From NCBI GenBank assembly GCA_023313575.1, contig JAJTTP010000015.1:930001-994000 (forward strand): DNA of 64,000 nt, read 5' to 3'. This document shows positions 51,029 to 62,696 of the stretch, piece by piece; the first letter of the stretch is position 1; each line of letters begins with the position of its first letter. The DNA comes from Eutypella sp. D-1. Its lineage: Eukaryota > Ascomycota > Sordariomycetes > Xylariales > Diatrypaceae. The translations under genes were made by a program, and so were the position numbers. A model generated the notes under the pieces. It was given only the letters and a program-made list of their open reading frames with translations. It was not told the DNA's origin and did no database searches.

Positions 51029-53017
51029 CTATGGTCGTGCGTCGGACGCGATTTTCCGGGGCCGTCTCTGACTGCCGTTGTTCTTAACCGGGCTCACAAA
51101 GGTAACATGTTTACTGTCATCTTTGCGGAGGCGGACTGTTGTTCCCGCACCTACGCCTGCCGACCCACGATGGTGGCGGCTTCCGGCGTGGTCGTCAATG
51201 TCGATCTCATCAACGTCTGATATGGACCGGGCGTCTAGGCTGTCGTCGACCTCCGACTCGGACTCCGATTCTGAGTCGGCTATCGAGTCGTCATACTCGC
51301 CATCGTCGCTAACAAGTGATGGCGCGTTGTTGCTGACAGCTGTATTTGGGCTCATATCCGCATCCAACATGTCGTCATCTATGGCGGTTACTGGCTCACT
51401 GTTCGGGACAATCCGCGGCATCGGCGTCGGTACTGGGGTAGCGTAAGCGAGGGGCGAGGGGCCTTTACTGCTTTGCGGGCGGGTCTTGACGACTGTAGCA
51501 GATATCGTAGAGCTCGCTGGTACACGCATCCTGGGGCCGAAGGCTGTCGCCTGGCCACCTATTTCATTGGCTACAGGCGTCGCAATGGCATCGGACTCCT
51601 CCATATATTCATCCGAAGACGAGACATCGTCCATGTCAACACTCGTCTTAGCATCGTTGACCAACTCGTCCAAGTCTCCGACAAAGCCCATGGCCTGTAA
51701 ATGCTTAGATAGGTTGGGCGAATCCCTCGCCGGTTTGAAGTCCGCCCCCACCTTCGGGACAGCTTTGCCATTCCCTGATTTGGCTGCGGCCATCGGATGC
51801 TTCCCACGAAGATAGAGGGACCATAATTCTTCTATACGACGAACGACTGTGAGTCCGTGTGGTTCGGACTCCGTCATGCCCTTCTCGCGAGCTAGTGGAT
51901 GAGCTAAACCAGACGCAGGAGTACTTTGCACGGCAGGTCGTTGTTCCACTGGTTTGCTGACACCCGCAGTTTCTGTGATAGGATGTCCGCAATGATTAGC
52001 TGCCTCCTCATGGCTCTTATAATCCCTTTTGTGTGCTATGCGGCAATGATTAATGAAACCTTGAGTGCTAAAGAAGTCCTCTCGGTGGCAATCTGTGCAC
52101 ACAAGTTTAACAGCTTGACCATCCGATCGCTTAGCAATACACGGCCCTCCGTGACCTTTAGATTGAGGGTTTCCACCTGAGAAGGAATGGAGCTTCTGAC
52201 CCGCGTGCCCTCTAGCAGGACGACCCCTTCCATGTGCCTGAGGGTGGCCCAGCTCGGCGGCACCATTCCTCACTGATCTGCCGTCGAACGAGGTCCTTAA
52301 CCGGGTAGTTTCAGAGCGCGTTGGGGGCTGAGGCTGAATGCCGTCGAACTTCGGGTCTGGGATGAGCCACTTGGCATAATGCCGCGCATACGGACCGTCG
52401 GTGACACCAAATGGCGGAGCCCATTCGGGCATCTTGCCACCTACTGCGGGCTTCAAGGCTGGGCCAGTACCATTCACCACATGAAGCATCTGTTCGGGCG
52501 TGGGGGTGTTGACGGGGTACGGGATCAGGTGACACCGTCGTAGTTGCTCCAGAGCAATTTGACACTTTGCAAGTTCCTGGTTTATCAACCGTAACTCATC
52601 ATGCTTAAGCAAGATCTCGAGACCCAGTTCGTTCTCGACCACTTCTCTTATGCGTTCCATGTCAGGTTGGGGTGCCATAGTCGATGGCCTGTCCCCTTCC
52701 GTCACTGAGGATAGAGCGAGCCTCTTATGGGGCCTAGCATCGTCCTTTTCATCGTCACCGTCAACATCATCACGGGTCCTCGTCCGGACAGGCGCGGCAG
52801 ACGCAACAGGTGCGGAAGGCACGGCAGCGGGTTGCGGCGCTATCGCTACGTTGCTCTGCCTCCGTCGCTTCGGAGGCCTGGGCGAGGCGGTGAGCGGAAT
52901 ATCCGAAGATGATATCACAGTGTGGAAAGGCTTGGCGAGATCAAGCAGAGGCTGATCAACTTGTAGAGTCTTGTCGCATCCCCTTGGATCTGAGCTCCAG
53001 AATCGGAACATGAGCAT
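51029..53017 (-). CDS. Ahc1-like C2H2 zinc-finger protein
   Basis: This is a single exon of 662 residues. The N-terminal 110 residues are disordered with basic clusters (PPKRRR, RPHKRL). A helix at about 118-162 (MERIREVVENELGLEILLKHDEL) is followed by a conserved block ending PEWAPPFGVTDGPYARHYAKWLIPDPKFDG. One C2H2 finger has C307, C310, H324 and H329 (C-x2-C-x13-H-x4-H). The C-terminal third is very acidic and Ser-rich. I match this layout to fungal relatives of Ahc1, a subunit of the ADA histone acetyltransferase complex in yeast. If right, it works in the nucleus as a scaffold for Gcn5-containing complexes. The finger and disorder are seen directly; the Ahc1 identity rests on recognition of the domain and is moderately sure. 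A second Met at residue 3 could be the start. Confidence 0.75.
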   Translation of the reverse strand: MLMFRFWSSDPRGCDKTLQVDQPLLDLAKPFHTVISSSDIPLTASPRPPKRRRQSNVAIAPQPAAVPSAPVASAAPVRTRTRDDVDGDDEKDDARPHKRLALSSVTEGDRPSTMAPQPDMERIREVVENELGLEILLKHDELRLINQELAKCQIALEQLRRCHLIPYPVNTPTPEQMLHVVNGTGPALKPAVGGKMPEWAPPFGVTDGPYARHYAKWLIPDPKFDGIQPQPPTRSETTRLRTSFDGRSVRNGAAELGHPQAHGRGRPARGHAGQKLHSFSGGNPQSKGHGGPCIAKRSDGQAVKLVCTDCHREDFFSTQGFINHCRIAHKRDYKSHEEAANHCGHPITETAGVSKPVEQRPAVQSTPASGLAHPLAREKGMTESEPHGLTVVRRIEELWSLYLRGKHPMAAAKSGNGKAVPKVGADFKPARDSPNLSKHLQAMGFVGDLDELVNDAKTSVDMDDVSSSDEYMEESDAIATPVANEIGGQATAFGPRMRVPASSTISATVVKTRPQSSKGPSPLAYATPVPTPMPRIVPNSEPVTAIDDDMLDADMSPNTAVSNNAPSLVSDDGEYDDSIADSESESESEVDDSLDARSISDVDEIDIDDHAGSRHHRGSAGVGAGTTVRLRKDDSKHVTFVSPVKNNGSQRRPRKIASDARP

Positions 53018-53814
53018 ACCCGTCGAGGGAATCTGAAAATATCTTCTTATCTTCCCTTTGTTTTCTTAGGGGAAGAAGAGGGTACCTTGCACCTTAGTAA
53101 ATACAGCTGTTCTTTGGAGAATCAGGTGGTTGAAAGGTGGTAAGTGGTTAGAATGGCACAACAGGCAGAATACGTCGACTTAGGTATTGTTATGCACCAA
53201 GCCGGGGGCAAAAGGGGGTGGGTGGCCAATTAGATGAGTGGTGGAAGACGATAGGCGTATGACACCACGTTATTTAGTCAAGAAGACAGGCGAGGCTGAC
53301 GTAAACCCGCTAGCGGCGTAATAAAGTCCGACTAAAAGGGTGTTAGAAATGCCAGGATGCCAGGGTGCTCAGGTTTGGTGTTTTGGGGGATGTTTGGGCG
53401 GTGTTTGGGAGGACGTATGTAGGTAAGGTACCTTTGTTAGCCGTCTGGTCGTTTGACGGGTACTGATGCTGAAGGTACGAAACAATGTACCAAATGATGT
53501 ATCTAGGTACCAAGCGATGTACAAAGGTTAAGTACTTTGTCAGTTTGGACCTTGCCTTGTTTTGGTTAGAGCCTGGGCTGGGCTGCCTGAGAAGCCACAA
53601 TCTTAAAATGAGAGGGTGGGGCCGCTTCCTGCAGGCTGCGAGGTGTGAGTGGACGGGAGAAGTGCCCAGCTTGCTCAGGTGGTTCAAGTGGATGAGATCG
53701 GGTGGCAGCTGGGGATCGGCCAAGGTCGGATGGGATGGTGATGGGCGGTACGCGCGACCAGGCGGCCTGGCAACTTGCGACTCCTGCACTCCTGCACAGT
53801 CCAAAGTCACAAAA

Positions 53815-53846
53815 GACCCAGAGACCCAGAGACCCAGAGACTCAGA
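53815..53846. repeat. Four tandem 8-bp units
   Basis: GACCCAGA three times, then GACTCAGA. Confidence 0.92.
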
Positions 53847-56800
53847 CGCCTAACTGGAGTGGGAGTCAATCAAAGGTTGGGCTGGAGGAAGGATTCCTTG
53901 GTGCCAAGGTTGCGTCAAATTGTACCGGTCTGAGTCGACCAAGAAAGCCGACACCCGACGAGACAGTACGAGAGGCGAAAGCGCGGCGCGTGCTGGTGCT
54001 CGTGCTGGTGGTCGCCTGTGTAAATATCGAAATCCGATATATTAACGTTGATGTGACCGCGAGTGACCCGAAATTTCAAATAATAAAAAACAACGGGATT
54101 ATTGACTTAATAACGGCGACGGCGACGTTAGTGGCGGCGGCGGCGATGACGCGAAAATGGTGATGTGGCGACCGACAACAGGCAGAATTTACAAAAGGTG
54201 CAGCGCAAATAATCTGAGTCAGATATTGTGCTGTGCTGAAAAATGAGATTGAATGTCTGAGTTATTCAGGCAGGTAAACCTTGAAAGCTGGGTGTTGAGG
54301 GTGCGGGCGGATGCGAGTGCAAATGCTCTCTATCCTCTCGGGCGCATGCACAGAGGAAAAGGGGACGAAAGGGGGAAGGGGTATACGAAGTAGTGCTGGA
54401 AAGGCGGAAAGGATAGCCTGCCAGTCGGGGATGTCGGCGGCGACAACGAATCAAAACCCCAGTGAGACGCAGTGAGAACAGTGCAGCAGTCAGTCCAAGC
54501 TTTGGTTGAAATGCAACTCCCTGCTGGTGGTCCTCCTGCTGGTTGTCTACCGGTCAAAAAGTTGGTTGATCGACGTTTCCCTCTTTTTACCTCGTTATGC
54601 CTTTTCAATGCATTCAACTCAAACACAGGTTCGCGACGATCAAAACTGACTTGTCAGGTGGCTTTGTGACTTCGTAACTTCGAGACTTTGTAACGCGGCC
54701 GACAAAAACTGACTCGATTAAACTCAGAGTAGCGGAAGGGATAAATTACGTATATGATGTAAAAGAGAGAAAGGGAGAGTAGATAGATATGCGATCGCAA
54801 CAACTGCCTTCTCTTCTCTTTTGGGGGGATGAGCTTTGCGACCTGCGACAAATGCGATTTTTTTTCCTTCTCTTTTTCTTCTTTGCTTTCTATATATCTC
54901 CCTATGATGGACAACAGACTGCGACAACAGTTATTAAAAGATGTTAGGTACCTTAAGTAGGTAGGTTACGCTGTGCATAAAGGAACGGGAATGCACACGC
55001 ATAAAGTGTTGATTGTTTGATGATTTGTAGGGGCCCCCCTTTAAGAACAATAAGATAAGGTAGGGAAGGTTGGAAAAGAAGGGAGGCAAGACGGGGAATC
55101 CTCCACAGAGAAAAGGAATGCGCGAAGTATATTAAAAACAGGTCGGTTTAGTTGCCTGGTGTGAGGCAAGATATATAATCCATGGATGAGATAGGAAAAA
55201 TGTGTTTTTGGAGGGGGGGTAGCCTCTCGTCTTCTCTTCACTATCACCTTTCCAAGGTTGCTGACGACGTGATTCGGGGGGAGTGGAGAGGAAATGGCGG
55301 ATGGTAGGGAGAACAACAGGAAAGAGGAATGCGAAAGGTGCGATAGATAGGATGATGCGACGAGTCCAGTCCCCTAACTACCTACCTAGCCTACCTAGAG
55401 TTGGTCCGTCGCTCTGGTAGTGTAGGAGTGATGAGTGTACAGTGTTTGGGTGGCAGAGTGTGGAGGGTTGTGGGTGGTTGCTGGTTAACTGCCTAAGACT
55501 GAGAGGGATAAGATGGAAGGTACCTCGACTACCCTTGGAATTGATTTGAGTGTCCAAGTTTAGGTACCTAAGGCAGGTAGTTGGTAGTTGACAAACCCGG
55601 GTTCCAGTCTCAATATTGCCTGCCGCCCAGTATCATATACATGCGCGGCTATTGTATACATAGCGCTAGGCTAGCCGTAATTGCATGTACCTACTCCGTA
55701 TTCTCGAATGCATTAATTTATACACCAGTACCATCCATTTACGCATACTAGGTACGTAGACAAAATACGTACTACATACGTTAGGCATAGAATTAATGCA
55801 GAGGATAAGGCAATACGGTGGTTCAATACGGTAAACGTTCGGCGTCTTACGGAGATTGGCTGCTGTGCTGGTTGCATAAAATAAATGACACATTGCATAA
55901 TATTGCACTATCAATGCACTAGCGTAATCCAGAAATAGCGGGTGGATCTTGGCAGCCTGGAACCTTGGAAGGTACTTTCTACAGTTTGGAGGAACTTGTA
56001 CCTGCCCATTTGGGTAGGAAGTACTTGTCTCCCTTGATGTCTTGCTGGGGTTTTTGCTTTCCGACAAAAAAGCATCCCTCTCCAACTTGGCAACCAACAA
56101 ACTTCGTATATAGTACTAATTAACCGCCGGTAAATTTGCTCATTAGACTCCATACTTAGGATATGAGAGAGCCTTATTTCTTAGATCAAGCTCTATCTAT
56201 TGAAGGTGTAAGGCGACAGGCAGATAAGCAGTCGTCTTTGGCGCAGGCGAAGTAGGATTAAGCTTATGTATGACTCTTCCATCAAGGCTGCATAGGGAAA
56301 TAGGCACGTATTCCTACGGACAACATGGGCTGTCGGAAGGGAGGGATCACCAAGCCCCTTTTATAAAGAGGCTTGAGAGGCAGCCGATCTTGGTATAAAG
56401 GGGGGTGGGGGGAGCCTGGCCCTTATCGTTTGAGTCCATCGGCTACTACTATACAATGGCGCAGTAGTGGCAGTCCGAGAAGCATGTGAAACTGTCTCAA
56501 GACTGATTGATATCCCACTCTCAGCATATCCCGTCCATCGCCCCCAAAAGTCCGACAACCCAGGTTGTTCTCAAGGCCGAACTTCAACATGACCGGCAGT
56601 ATATTGGACACCCTGGGCCGAATGGAGGGAATTTATAGAGAATTACCTAAGTACGCAGATAGATAATATATGCGATCTGATTCTTACAGCGCAGCAGGGA
56701 ATTATCAGAAACATAACATCACGCACGAGCTCGAGCCGGGCGTCGCAATGAGCCGGTCGCATCAAACAGGCTCCAGGGCCGGGACCTATCAACCATGCAT

Positions 56801-57832
56801 GCATGATCTTAGTGGTTGCATTAGTGGCCCTTGATGGCAAGGAGACCCGGGGGAGGCCTACCGCTGTCAGTCCGCCAATCAACTCCTGTGAACCCGGGGC
56901 ATGAAGTTAGGAATAGATCCTCTCCATCTTCTTCAGGAATATACTTACTTGAGCCAACTCCCACCTATCACATACTATACACGCCTTTAAGCTCCTAGAT
57001 CAATATCTAGTACGGGTGATAGGTAGGGTCAACTACCACAAATGGAGATATCTGGTGCCAGATGCAAGCAACCTTTGCGACAAAGTACAAGAAGGACGGG
57101 TGGGATGAAGTCCGCTATGATGATGGCATGGGCTGGCAGGCTGGCTATAAGCACTTTGCTTACTGTATGTCAACCCCAGTCCTTCGCACATGATCCTATA
57201 GCAGGAATACTACCATGGGAGGTGGTAGGTAAGGTCGCAGTAAGTGCTATATAGTAGTATTAGAGCTTTTTGACAAATCTTCGTCCCCTATGCGTACCTT
57301 CTTCAGAGTTCTGCATACATGGCATGGTACTTCATAAGCCGGATGGGTGTGTTAGAGAGAATACTGTAACTGGAATAGGATAATGAGCAATATCTCTCCA
57401 GCGTCAAGGTCCCCTACATACCTAACGCGCCTAACCAAGTCTATCCAAGTAAGCACCTTGATGGTACTACTAAGTATACATGGATGCGCCCAGTTGAGCA
57501 TATGACGCTTATCACATGCACCTCCTGCCGCTATCGATAAGATCCCGCGCGCATTTATCAGGTAGAGCTAGGTAAGGTACAGGTAGCTAAAGGTTATCGC
57601 GAATTCGATTTACCGTTATCCAACCAGCCAGCCAGCCAACACGTTACACAATTCAAAGACATTATTGCAACTTACTTAAGCAACCCATCTACTAAGCTTA
57701 CCTACCTTACCCATGTAGGTTACGCACGTTAACTTTCATTACCCAGAGACATCCGACCTTTTCCTCTCCCTCCTCTGCTTTTCCCAACAAATCCCTCCAA
57801 CTCCAAGTTCGTCAACCGCGGGACCACGAAGC

Positions 57833-57850
57833 CAAACAAACAAACAAACA
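57833..57850 (+). repeat. (CAAA)n leader repeat touching the start codon
   Basis: CAAA is repeated directly up to the ATG at 57851. An A-rich, unstructured leader of this kind favours translation start in fungi; here it also supports the choice of start. Confidence 0.85.
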
Positions 57851-58798
57851 ATGGCGGCCGCCCCGACAAGACCTCCGCCCCCTCCCGCTCAGAAACAGGA
57901 CACCGTCACCGCCGACATAACAGCGCCGAAACGGAAACGCACCGACACCACCCCGACCTCCACCATCACCACGACGGCCGCAGCAGAGGGTCCGACAACG
58001 AAGAAAACACGCCTGGAGGAAAACTCCAAACCGGGTCTCGGCGCCCGCCTCGGCCTCGCAACGACGACGCAGGGCGACGGCGCCAATGCCGCCGCCGCCG
58101 CCGCCTTCGACGACCGCATTGAGGAAAAGTACGATGTCCAGGTGCTCAGCGTGCTATCGGCCTCGAAAATCCAGAAGCGCGTCGTCCACGTCCTGCAGCA
58201 CATCGGCCGCGGGGTGGCCGCGAAGACGTCCTCCTCGACCACTACCACCACCACAACAACAGCAGCAGCAGGGAGCGGCAAACCGAGGATCTCGATCTTG
58301 CGCGCCAGGGCTGCCGATGCAGGCAAACTGATCACGATTGCCGAGATCGCGAAGCGCGAGCTGGAGAAGGATGAGGAACGAGGTGGAGGGGAATGGGAAG
58401 GGGAGGGGGAAGAGGGGCTCGGAGAGGGCGGCGCGTCGAAGGCGACCGACGAGGGGCGGTGGTTCCAGTACACCGCGCTGGGCGAGGAGGTCAACGAGAT
58501 ACCCAGGGGCGGGGGCGGGGGCAAAGGCAAGAGCAAAGGGAAAGGAGGAAAGGGCAAGAAGAGCGTCGGCGGGGATACGGCACCCAATGCCGCTGCGGGA
58601 GGCGGTGATGGTGAGGGCAGCAACAACGACGACGACGATGATGACGATTTCGAGACCATGAAGACGCCCCTGGAGAGGGCCCTCGAGCGCCGCCCACTCC
58701 TGCGCGGCACCCCCGTCATGAGCATATTCCTGACCCGCGTCCCCGTCGAGGAGCTGCGGAGGCGGTACGGCGAACAGACGAACGCGGCGCCGCCATGA
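57851..58798 (+). CDS. Alba-domain nucleic-acid-binding protein
   Basis: This is a single exon of 315 residues. A disordered Pro/Thr-rich, basic N-terminus (APKRKR near 25-30) is followed by an Alba-like domain starting near 88. Its core is YDVQVLSVLSASKIQKRVVHVLQHIG, then after a Thr-rich loop PRISILRARAADAGKLITIAEIAKREL, and the last strand near WFQYTALGEEVNEI. A Gly/Lys-rich linker and an eight-Asp run follow, and the tail MKTPLERALERRP...GTPVMSIFLTRVP completes the fold. Alba relatives in eukaryotes include the Rpp20/Rpp25 (Pop7/Pop6) subunits of RNase P and MRP and other RNA-binding proteins. I cannot decide which group applies. The expanded loops (Thr run, Glu/Gly stretch, Asp run) are GC-rich low-complexity insertions. 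Function in RNA binding is inferred from the fold. Confidence 0.8.
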   Translation: MAAAPTRPPPPPAQKQDTVTADITAPKRKRTDTTPTSTITTTAAAEGPTTKKTRLEENSKPGLGARLGLATTTQGDGANAAAAAAFDDRIEEKYDVQVLSVLSASKIQKRVVHVLQHIGRGVAAKTSSSTTTTTTTTAAAGSGKPRISILRARAADAGKLITIAEIAKRELEKDEERGGGEWEGEGEEGLGEGGASKATDEGRWFQYTALGEEVNEIPRGGGGGKGKSKGKGGKGKKSVGGDTAPNAAAGGGDGEGSNNDDDDDDDFETMKTPLERALERRPLLRGTPVMSIFLTRVPVEELRRRYGEQTNAAPP

Positions 58799-59717
58799 GC
58801 CAAGCCTAAACTGGAAGTCGAAGCCTGCCTATCGAACCAGAGAAAGTTGGCGTGCTTTCGTTCTGGACTCGAAGGTCGATAAGTCAGTCCGTCGATACGG
58901 TAGGGCCTTCGGCAACGCGAAGCGCTCCCTCCGTCCGTCCCTCCCTAGTGTCATGCAACGCGCAGGGTCGTTGGCTATATCTACGAGGATGTTCGGAGAT
59001 GTCCTGAGCTGAGCAGGTCGAGCATGCCGTGCTGGGTTTTTGGCTCGTTCAGGACGCGTCGGGTCGATTGTTGCCGACTATAGCTTGGGATGAGTTGGCC
59101 TTAGGCCAACATCAGCTTTACGGATTTCCAAGCTCACGTCAACAAGGCAGGGCGCGAGAGTAATGATTCCCATATGCTGGCTCCAGACCGCCGTGAGCAC
59201 AATGAACCTCGGATTTCCAGACACAGCAGCATAGCATATAGAAGATCCGCCCCGGTCGAACGACGAGAAGCTCTGAGTCAGGTTGGAAAGATACCAGCCG
59301 GGGCAGTGACTTGAGTCCAGGTAATTAATTCATTTGACTCCTGCTTTTTGCTGATACTACCTGTAGTAGTGCTTTACATATATATGCTGAAATGCGTATT
59401 TACATCCTATTTGATCCCTTGCGCCATGCGCCCTAAGTTGACTAACTGTTTCGTCCATATCCTTTCCCCAAGTTTCTTTTTTTTTCCAATCTGTACATAC
59501 ATAATACGTCCGCGCTGATATATCGTATATTCGATTCAAACTCAGGTTACACGGTTTTTTTCGTTGTTATACAAAATCATCTTCGATCGTTACTCGTGGG
59601 TAGCGGTTGCAGTTTATCCAGCGAAGCTGAAATTTCGGAGCGCGAGTAGCGGAAAGCCCTCAGAAAGCTACCCACCAATATGAGCCCGTAGCAGTTACGA
59701 GCAATTGACGCGGCCCC
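58799..59717. other. Intergenic between convergent genes
   Basis: This holds the 3' ends of the Alba gene and VTC1. No gene or marked repeat is seen; a T run lies near 59477-59486. Confidence 0.5.
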
Positions 59718-60269
59718 TTAGTTCTTCCTGCCGCCCTCGGCACCGGCGTAGGTGATGCGGAGGACGAAGTTGACGACGACGGCGAGGAGGAGGATGATGG
59801 CGAGGACGGTGGGGCCGAAGCGGTCGTCGAAGCCGGCCTGGCCCCTCACGCGTATGGATTTCGCGCGCCAGTGGTAGGTGAAGAGGGCGTAGACCATGGT
59901 GAGCATGGCGACGCCGGTGAAGAGGAAGGCGGAGATGAAGGCGGGCCGGTCGCCGAAGTTCAGCATCCCGATGGCCAGCGCCCCCAGGATCACCGTGAAG
60001 TTCAGCCACGACAGGAACGTCCGCTCGTTCGCGAAGAAGACCTTGGGCTCGACGCGCGTCGGCAGGGCGATCCGCTTGCCTGGATGGATTTGTCAGTTCC
60101 AGATCATGCTCTTTTGGTTTTCTTTCTTTCGTCTCTTTTCTTTTCTTTCTCCCCCCCCCCCCCCCCTCTGCTCAACACCACATTGATGTTGACTAGAGGG
60201 CGGTCATGGCTTTGTAGAGTGTGTGCATATATTACCTGGAGCGGTCTGGAGAAGAGGCTGGCTCGACAT
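59718..60269 (-). CDS. vtc1: Vacuolar transporter chaperone 1 (VTC1)
   Basis: I read two exons on the minus strand: 60269-60236 and 60079-59718, giving 131 residues. The protein starts [20 protein letters not shown], and then shows the strongly conserved [19 protein letters not shown] of the VTC family. Three membrane helices lie at about 36-53, 57-80 and 100-121. It corresponds to the small membrane subunit of the VTC complex on vacuole and other membranes, in which Vtc4 makes polyphosphate from ATP and moves it into the lumen. The conserved Arg and Glu in NERTF belong to the polyphosphate channel. Length is nearly identical to yeast Vtc1. The SPX-containing partners are not in this window. 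Confidence 0.96.
60080..60235 (-). other. VTC1 intron with a 16-base G run
   Basis: Donor GTAATA at 60235, acceptor CATCCAG ending at 60080; phase 1. On the coding strand the intron carries sixteen consecutive G (C on the plus strand at 60151-60166) followed by a purine-rich tract. Confidence 0.92.
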
Positions 60270-61776
60270 GTTCGCGGTGGAGGGATATCCACGTCAATTG
60301 GAATTCGAGTGATAAGGATATAGTTTGTGGAATGAATGCTACGTCCGGATCTTTGAATTGTCTCGCTGGTCAATGTGTGATGGAGGGCCTGGTGATAATT
60401 GGATAGATTGAGCGGTTATATGGACGATATCCCTCCGTGCACAGTTGCGTTCTTTTTATGCCTCTCGAGAATGCTAAGCTGATGGAGCAAGCAGGATGAA
60501 TAGCAAAGCAATTGCAATCGCGTCAATTGATATCGGAGCTTCGTATACTGCGTCGAGGGATAAAGGGGATTTTTTCCCAAAACAACAAATACTGATTGAG
60601 GAGGAAAAATTGAAAGAAAGCAAAACAAGAGACCCCAGCTGATAAGTTTCAGAATTGTCTATAGTTAGAAATAAAAAGGTTGAAGGTTGGGTTTTGAAGA
60701 CGACGATGATGAAGTTTTTACCTAACTGGGTAAGCTCGAGCGTGGTTTGACCTCAAGCCGGACAAGCTCGGGTTAGCACTAAGGGGGGCACGTGAGCTAT
60801 GCCGTTGTTGTGACTGGCTAATGCAGAGATGTATATAGTATGCACCGACTTTGTGCACCGATACTTACACTCCGCAGGTATGTAGGTCTGCCCCGCGCTG
60901 CAGCATCCGCGTGTGCAGTGCAGCGCTCCTATCTACGGGAAGTACCTACCTAAGGTAGATAGATAGACTTTAAAGAATCAAGCCACACATCTTGGCGGGG
61001 AAGATAAGCATTTAAGCAACCCCAGATGACATAAATGGCTACCAGGTTGACAGGTAGGTACCCTTCGAAGAAGTATCTGGATCAGCTTGATGTAGGCAAG
61101 TAGATTCTAAATAGAGTTGTTGTAAAGTTTGGGTGTTATCCCATGTATGAGCTGTATGTATGTATGATATGTGGATACTTATGTGAGAGGTACAGGCATT
61201 TCTCGCCCGTGGATAATTCCCCAGCCTTTTGATATTAAACCCTGGAAAACTTCTAGATTAATTAGAACAAAAGGTATCCTAGGTAGCCTCGCATTTCATC
61301 TTGACGGGATCGTCCATACTTTCGCACTCGAGGAGGTACTTAAGTAAAAGTACCCAATCAAACGCGACGGGCATCCAATTACTCTTACAGGCAATCATTT
61401 GTCACCACCAAACCAAAGCAAACCAAACCTTGAGAAACCCTATCGGCTTTTCCTCCTTTTTGACAAACGAGGTAAACGAGACAATTCCTTTATATAAAGA
61501 ACAAAAAACAGAAAGAGGAGAATAGAACTTCGAAAACCCATCGCACTCGACTTTTGAAGCTATCGCCAAACGAGAAACCAACCCGCAACACAATTCGACT
61601 TGTCTTGCTTCCGCAACTACTCTAAAACCTCAGGATACCAAATACCAAATATCACGCGCCCAACTTGTTCTCGCTTTTTATCCATTCAGGACTTCTTCTA
61701 CCTTCATTTTTTTAAGTATCGTTTACGCGAACTGATATCTGGCCCTGAATAAAACCACCGACGACATTCATCAACC
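60270..61776. other. Intergenic, divergent promoters of vtc1 and dynein light chain
   Basis: A 1.5-kb shared upstream region. It contains TACCTA/TAGGTA motifs near 60945-60965 and 61050-61062, and a TATATAAAG-type element at about 61490-61500 in front of the dynein gene. No gene is supported. Confidence 0.5.
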
Positions 61777-62696
61777 ATGGCCTCTCCGCAATCGACCGCT
61801 GTAAGATCCGAACCCCGACCCGACCCCGATCCGCCCCATGGCTGCCGACTCCTTCCCTTGCCCTTCTCTTGCCCTTCTGTTGCCCATTCCTTTTATTATT
61901 ATTTTACTGTTATGCTGACTGCTATTCGTATGCGAAACAGCCTATCTCCACCACTAGGCTCAGGCAGATCGCCATGGACGTACGTTAACCTCGATCGCGC
62001 GAAAGCAAAAATCTATGCGACTTCGCCCATCATCACCCCTCCCTCCTTCTTCCCCGGTATATAAGAGACATTTATATATATATATAAGACGCATATATAA
62101 GAGGCATAATACTTAAAGCTTTCGAATATACAGGCTTGCCAGAGCGCCATAGGCAGCGCGGAGTATTACGAGCATTCACGGGTAGAAGGCTGGAACTCGA
62201 CCATAATCGTACGTAATCACCGTCGTCGTCGCCCAGAAGATGGAAGATGGATAGAGCGCCGCACGCGCGCATGTCACCCTCACACTCAACATTCACTCCC
62301 TTTATCGACGACATATGAAGCTAACCTCGCCGGGCTCCCCGACGTTAGAACTCCATCCTCAAGAGCATCATATCCGAATCGACGCCCTCCGGTTCCCAGA
62401 GCCCGTCGCACAAGTTTGTCGTTAACAGCACGATCGTACAGCATCTCATCCCCACCTCCGCCTTAAACAAGCCCAAGGGCGGCAGCGAGGCCAAGGCCGA
62501 CGAGCCCCATATCAGCACCAGCGACGGCGGTGCCACCGCTACCGACGGCAAGCCCCATGTTGGCCGGCGCGGCATGCACGCCGCCACCCAGGCCTTCTGG
62601 GATCAGAAGACCGACGGCCTCTGGAGTTTCAAGTACGACGGTGGCGAGTCCAAGGGTATGGACGTCGTCGTTACCGTCATCTGGGTCGCCGTATAA
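61777..62696 (+). CDS. Tctex-type dynein light chain
   Basis: I read four exons: 61777-61800, 61941-61979, 62134-62208 and 62349-62696, all phase 0, giving 161 residues. The first three introns have donors GTAAGA, GTACGT and GTACGT. Conserved features are RLRQIAMDACQSAIGSAEYYEHSRVEGWNSTIINSILKSIISE, then KFVVNSTIVQHL, and the C-terminal AFWDQKTDGLWSFKYD with a final hydrophobic strand VVVTVIWVAV. This is the Tctex1/DYNLT fold, a homodimer that binds the dynein intermediate chain and cargo adaptors for minus-end transport along microtubules. Compared with the usual 113 residues it has an extra loop of about 40 residues (near 76-115) rich in Gly, Ser and Asp before the last helix-strand unit. 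Identity is firm. Confidence 0.93.

Larger units (their letters stand above)
53018..57850. other. Intergenic, divergent promoters
   Basis: This 4.8-kb spacer between the Ahc1-like and Alba genes holds an 8-bp tandem repeat at 53815-53846, many TACCTA/TAGGTA clusters (54945-54967, 55375-55398, 55560-55585, 57695-57722) and long but unconvincing frames. No gene is supported. Confidence 0.5.

Noticed and set aside
53702..54163. 153-codon frame upstream of the Ahc1-like gene
   Set aside because: It runs through an 8-bp tandem repeat and AT-rich DNA, and has no domain.
57889..58803. Complete 304-codon frame antisense to the Alba gene
   Set aside because: Composed of Ser/Pro/Val runs that mirror the GC-rich repeats of the sense strand; the sense frame shows a real domain.
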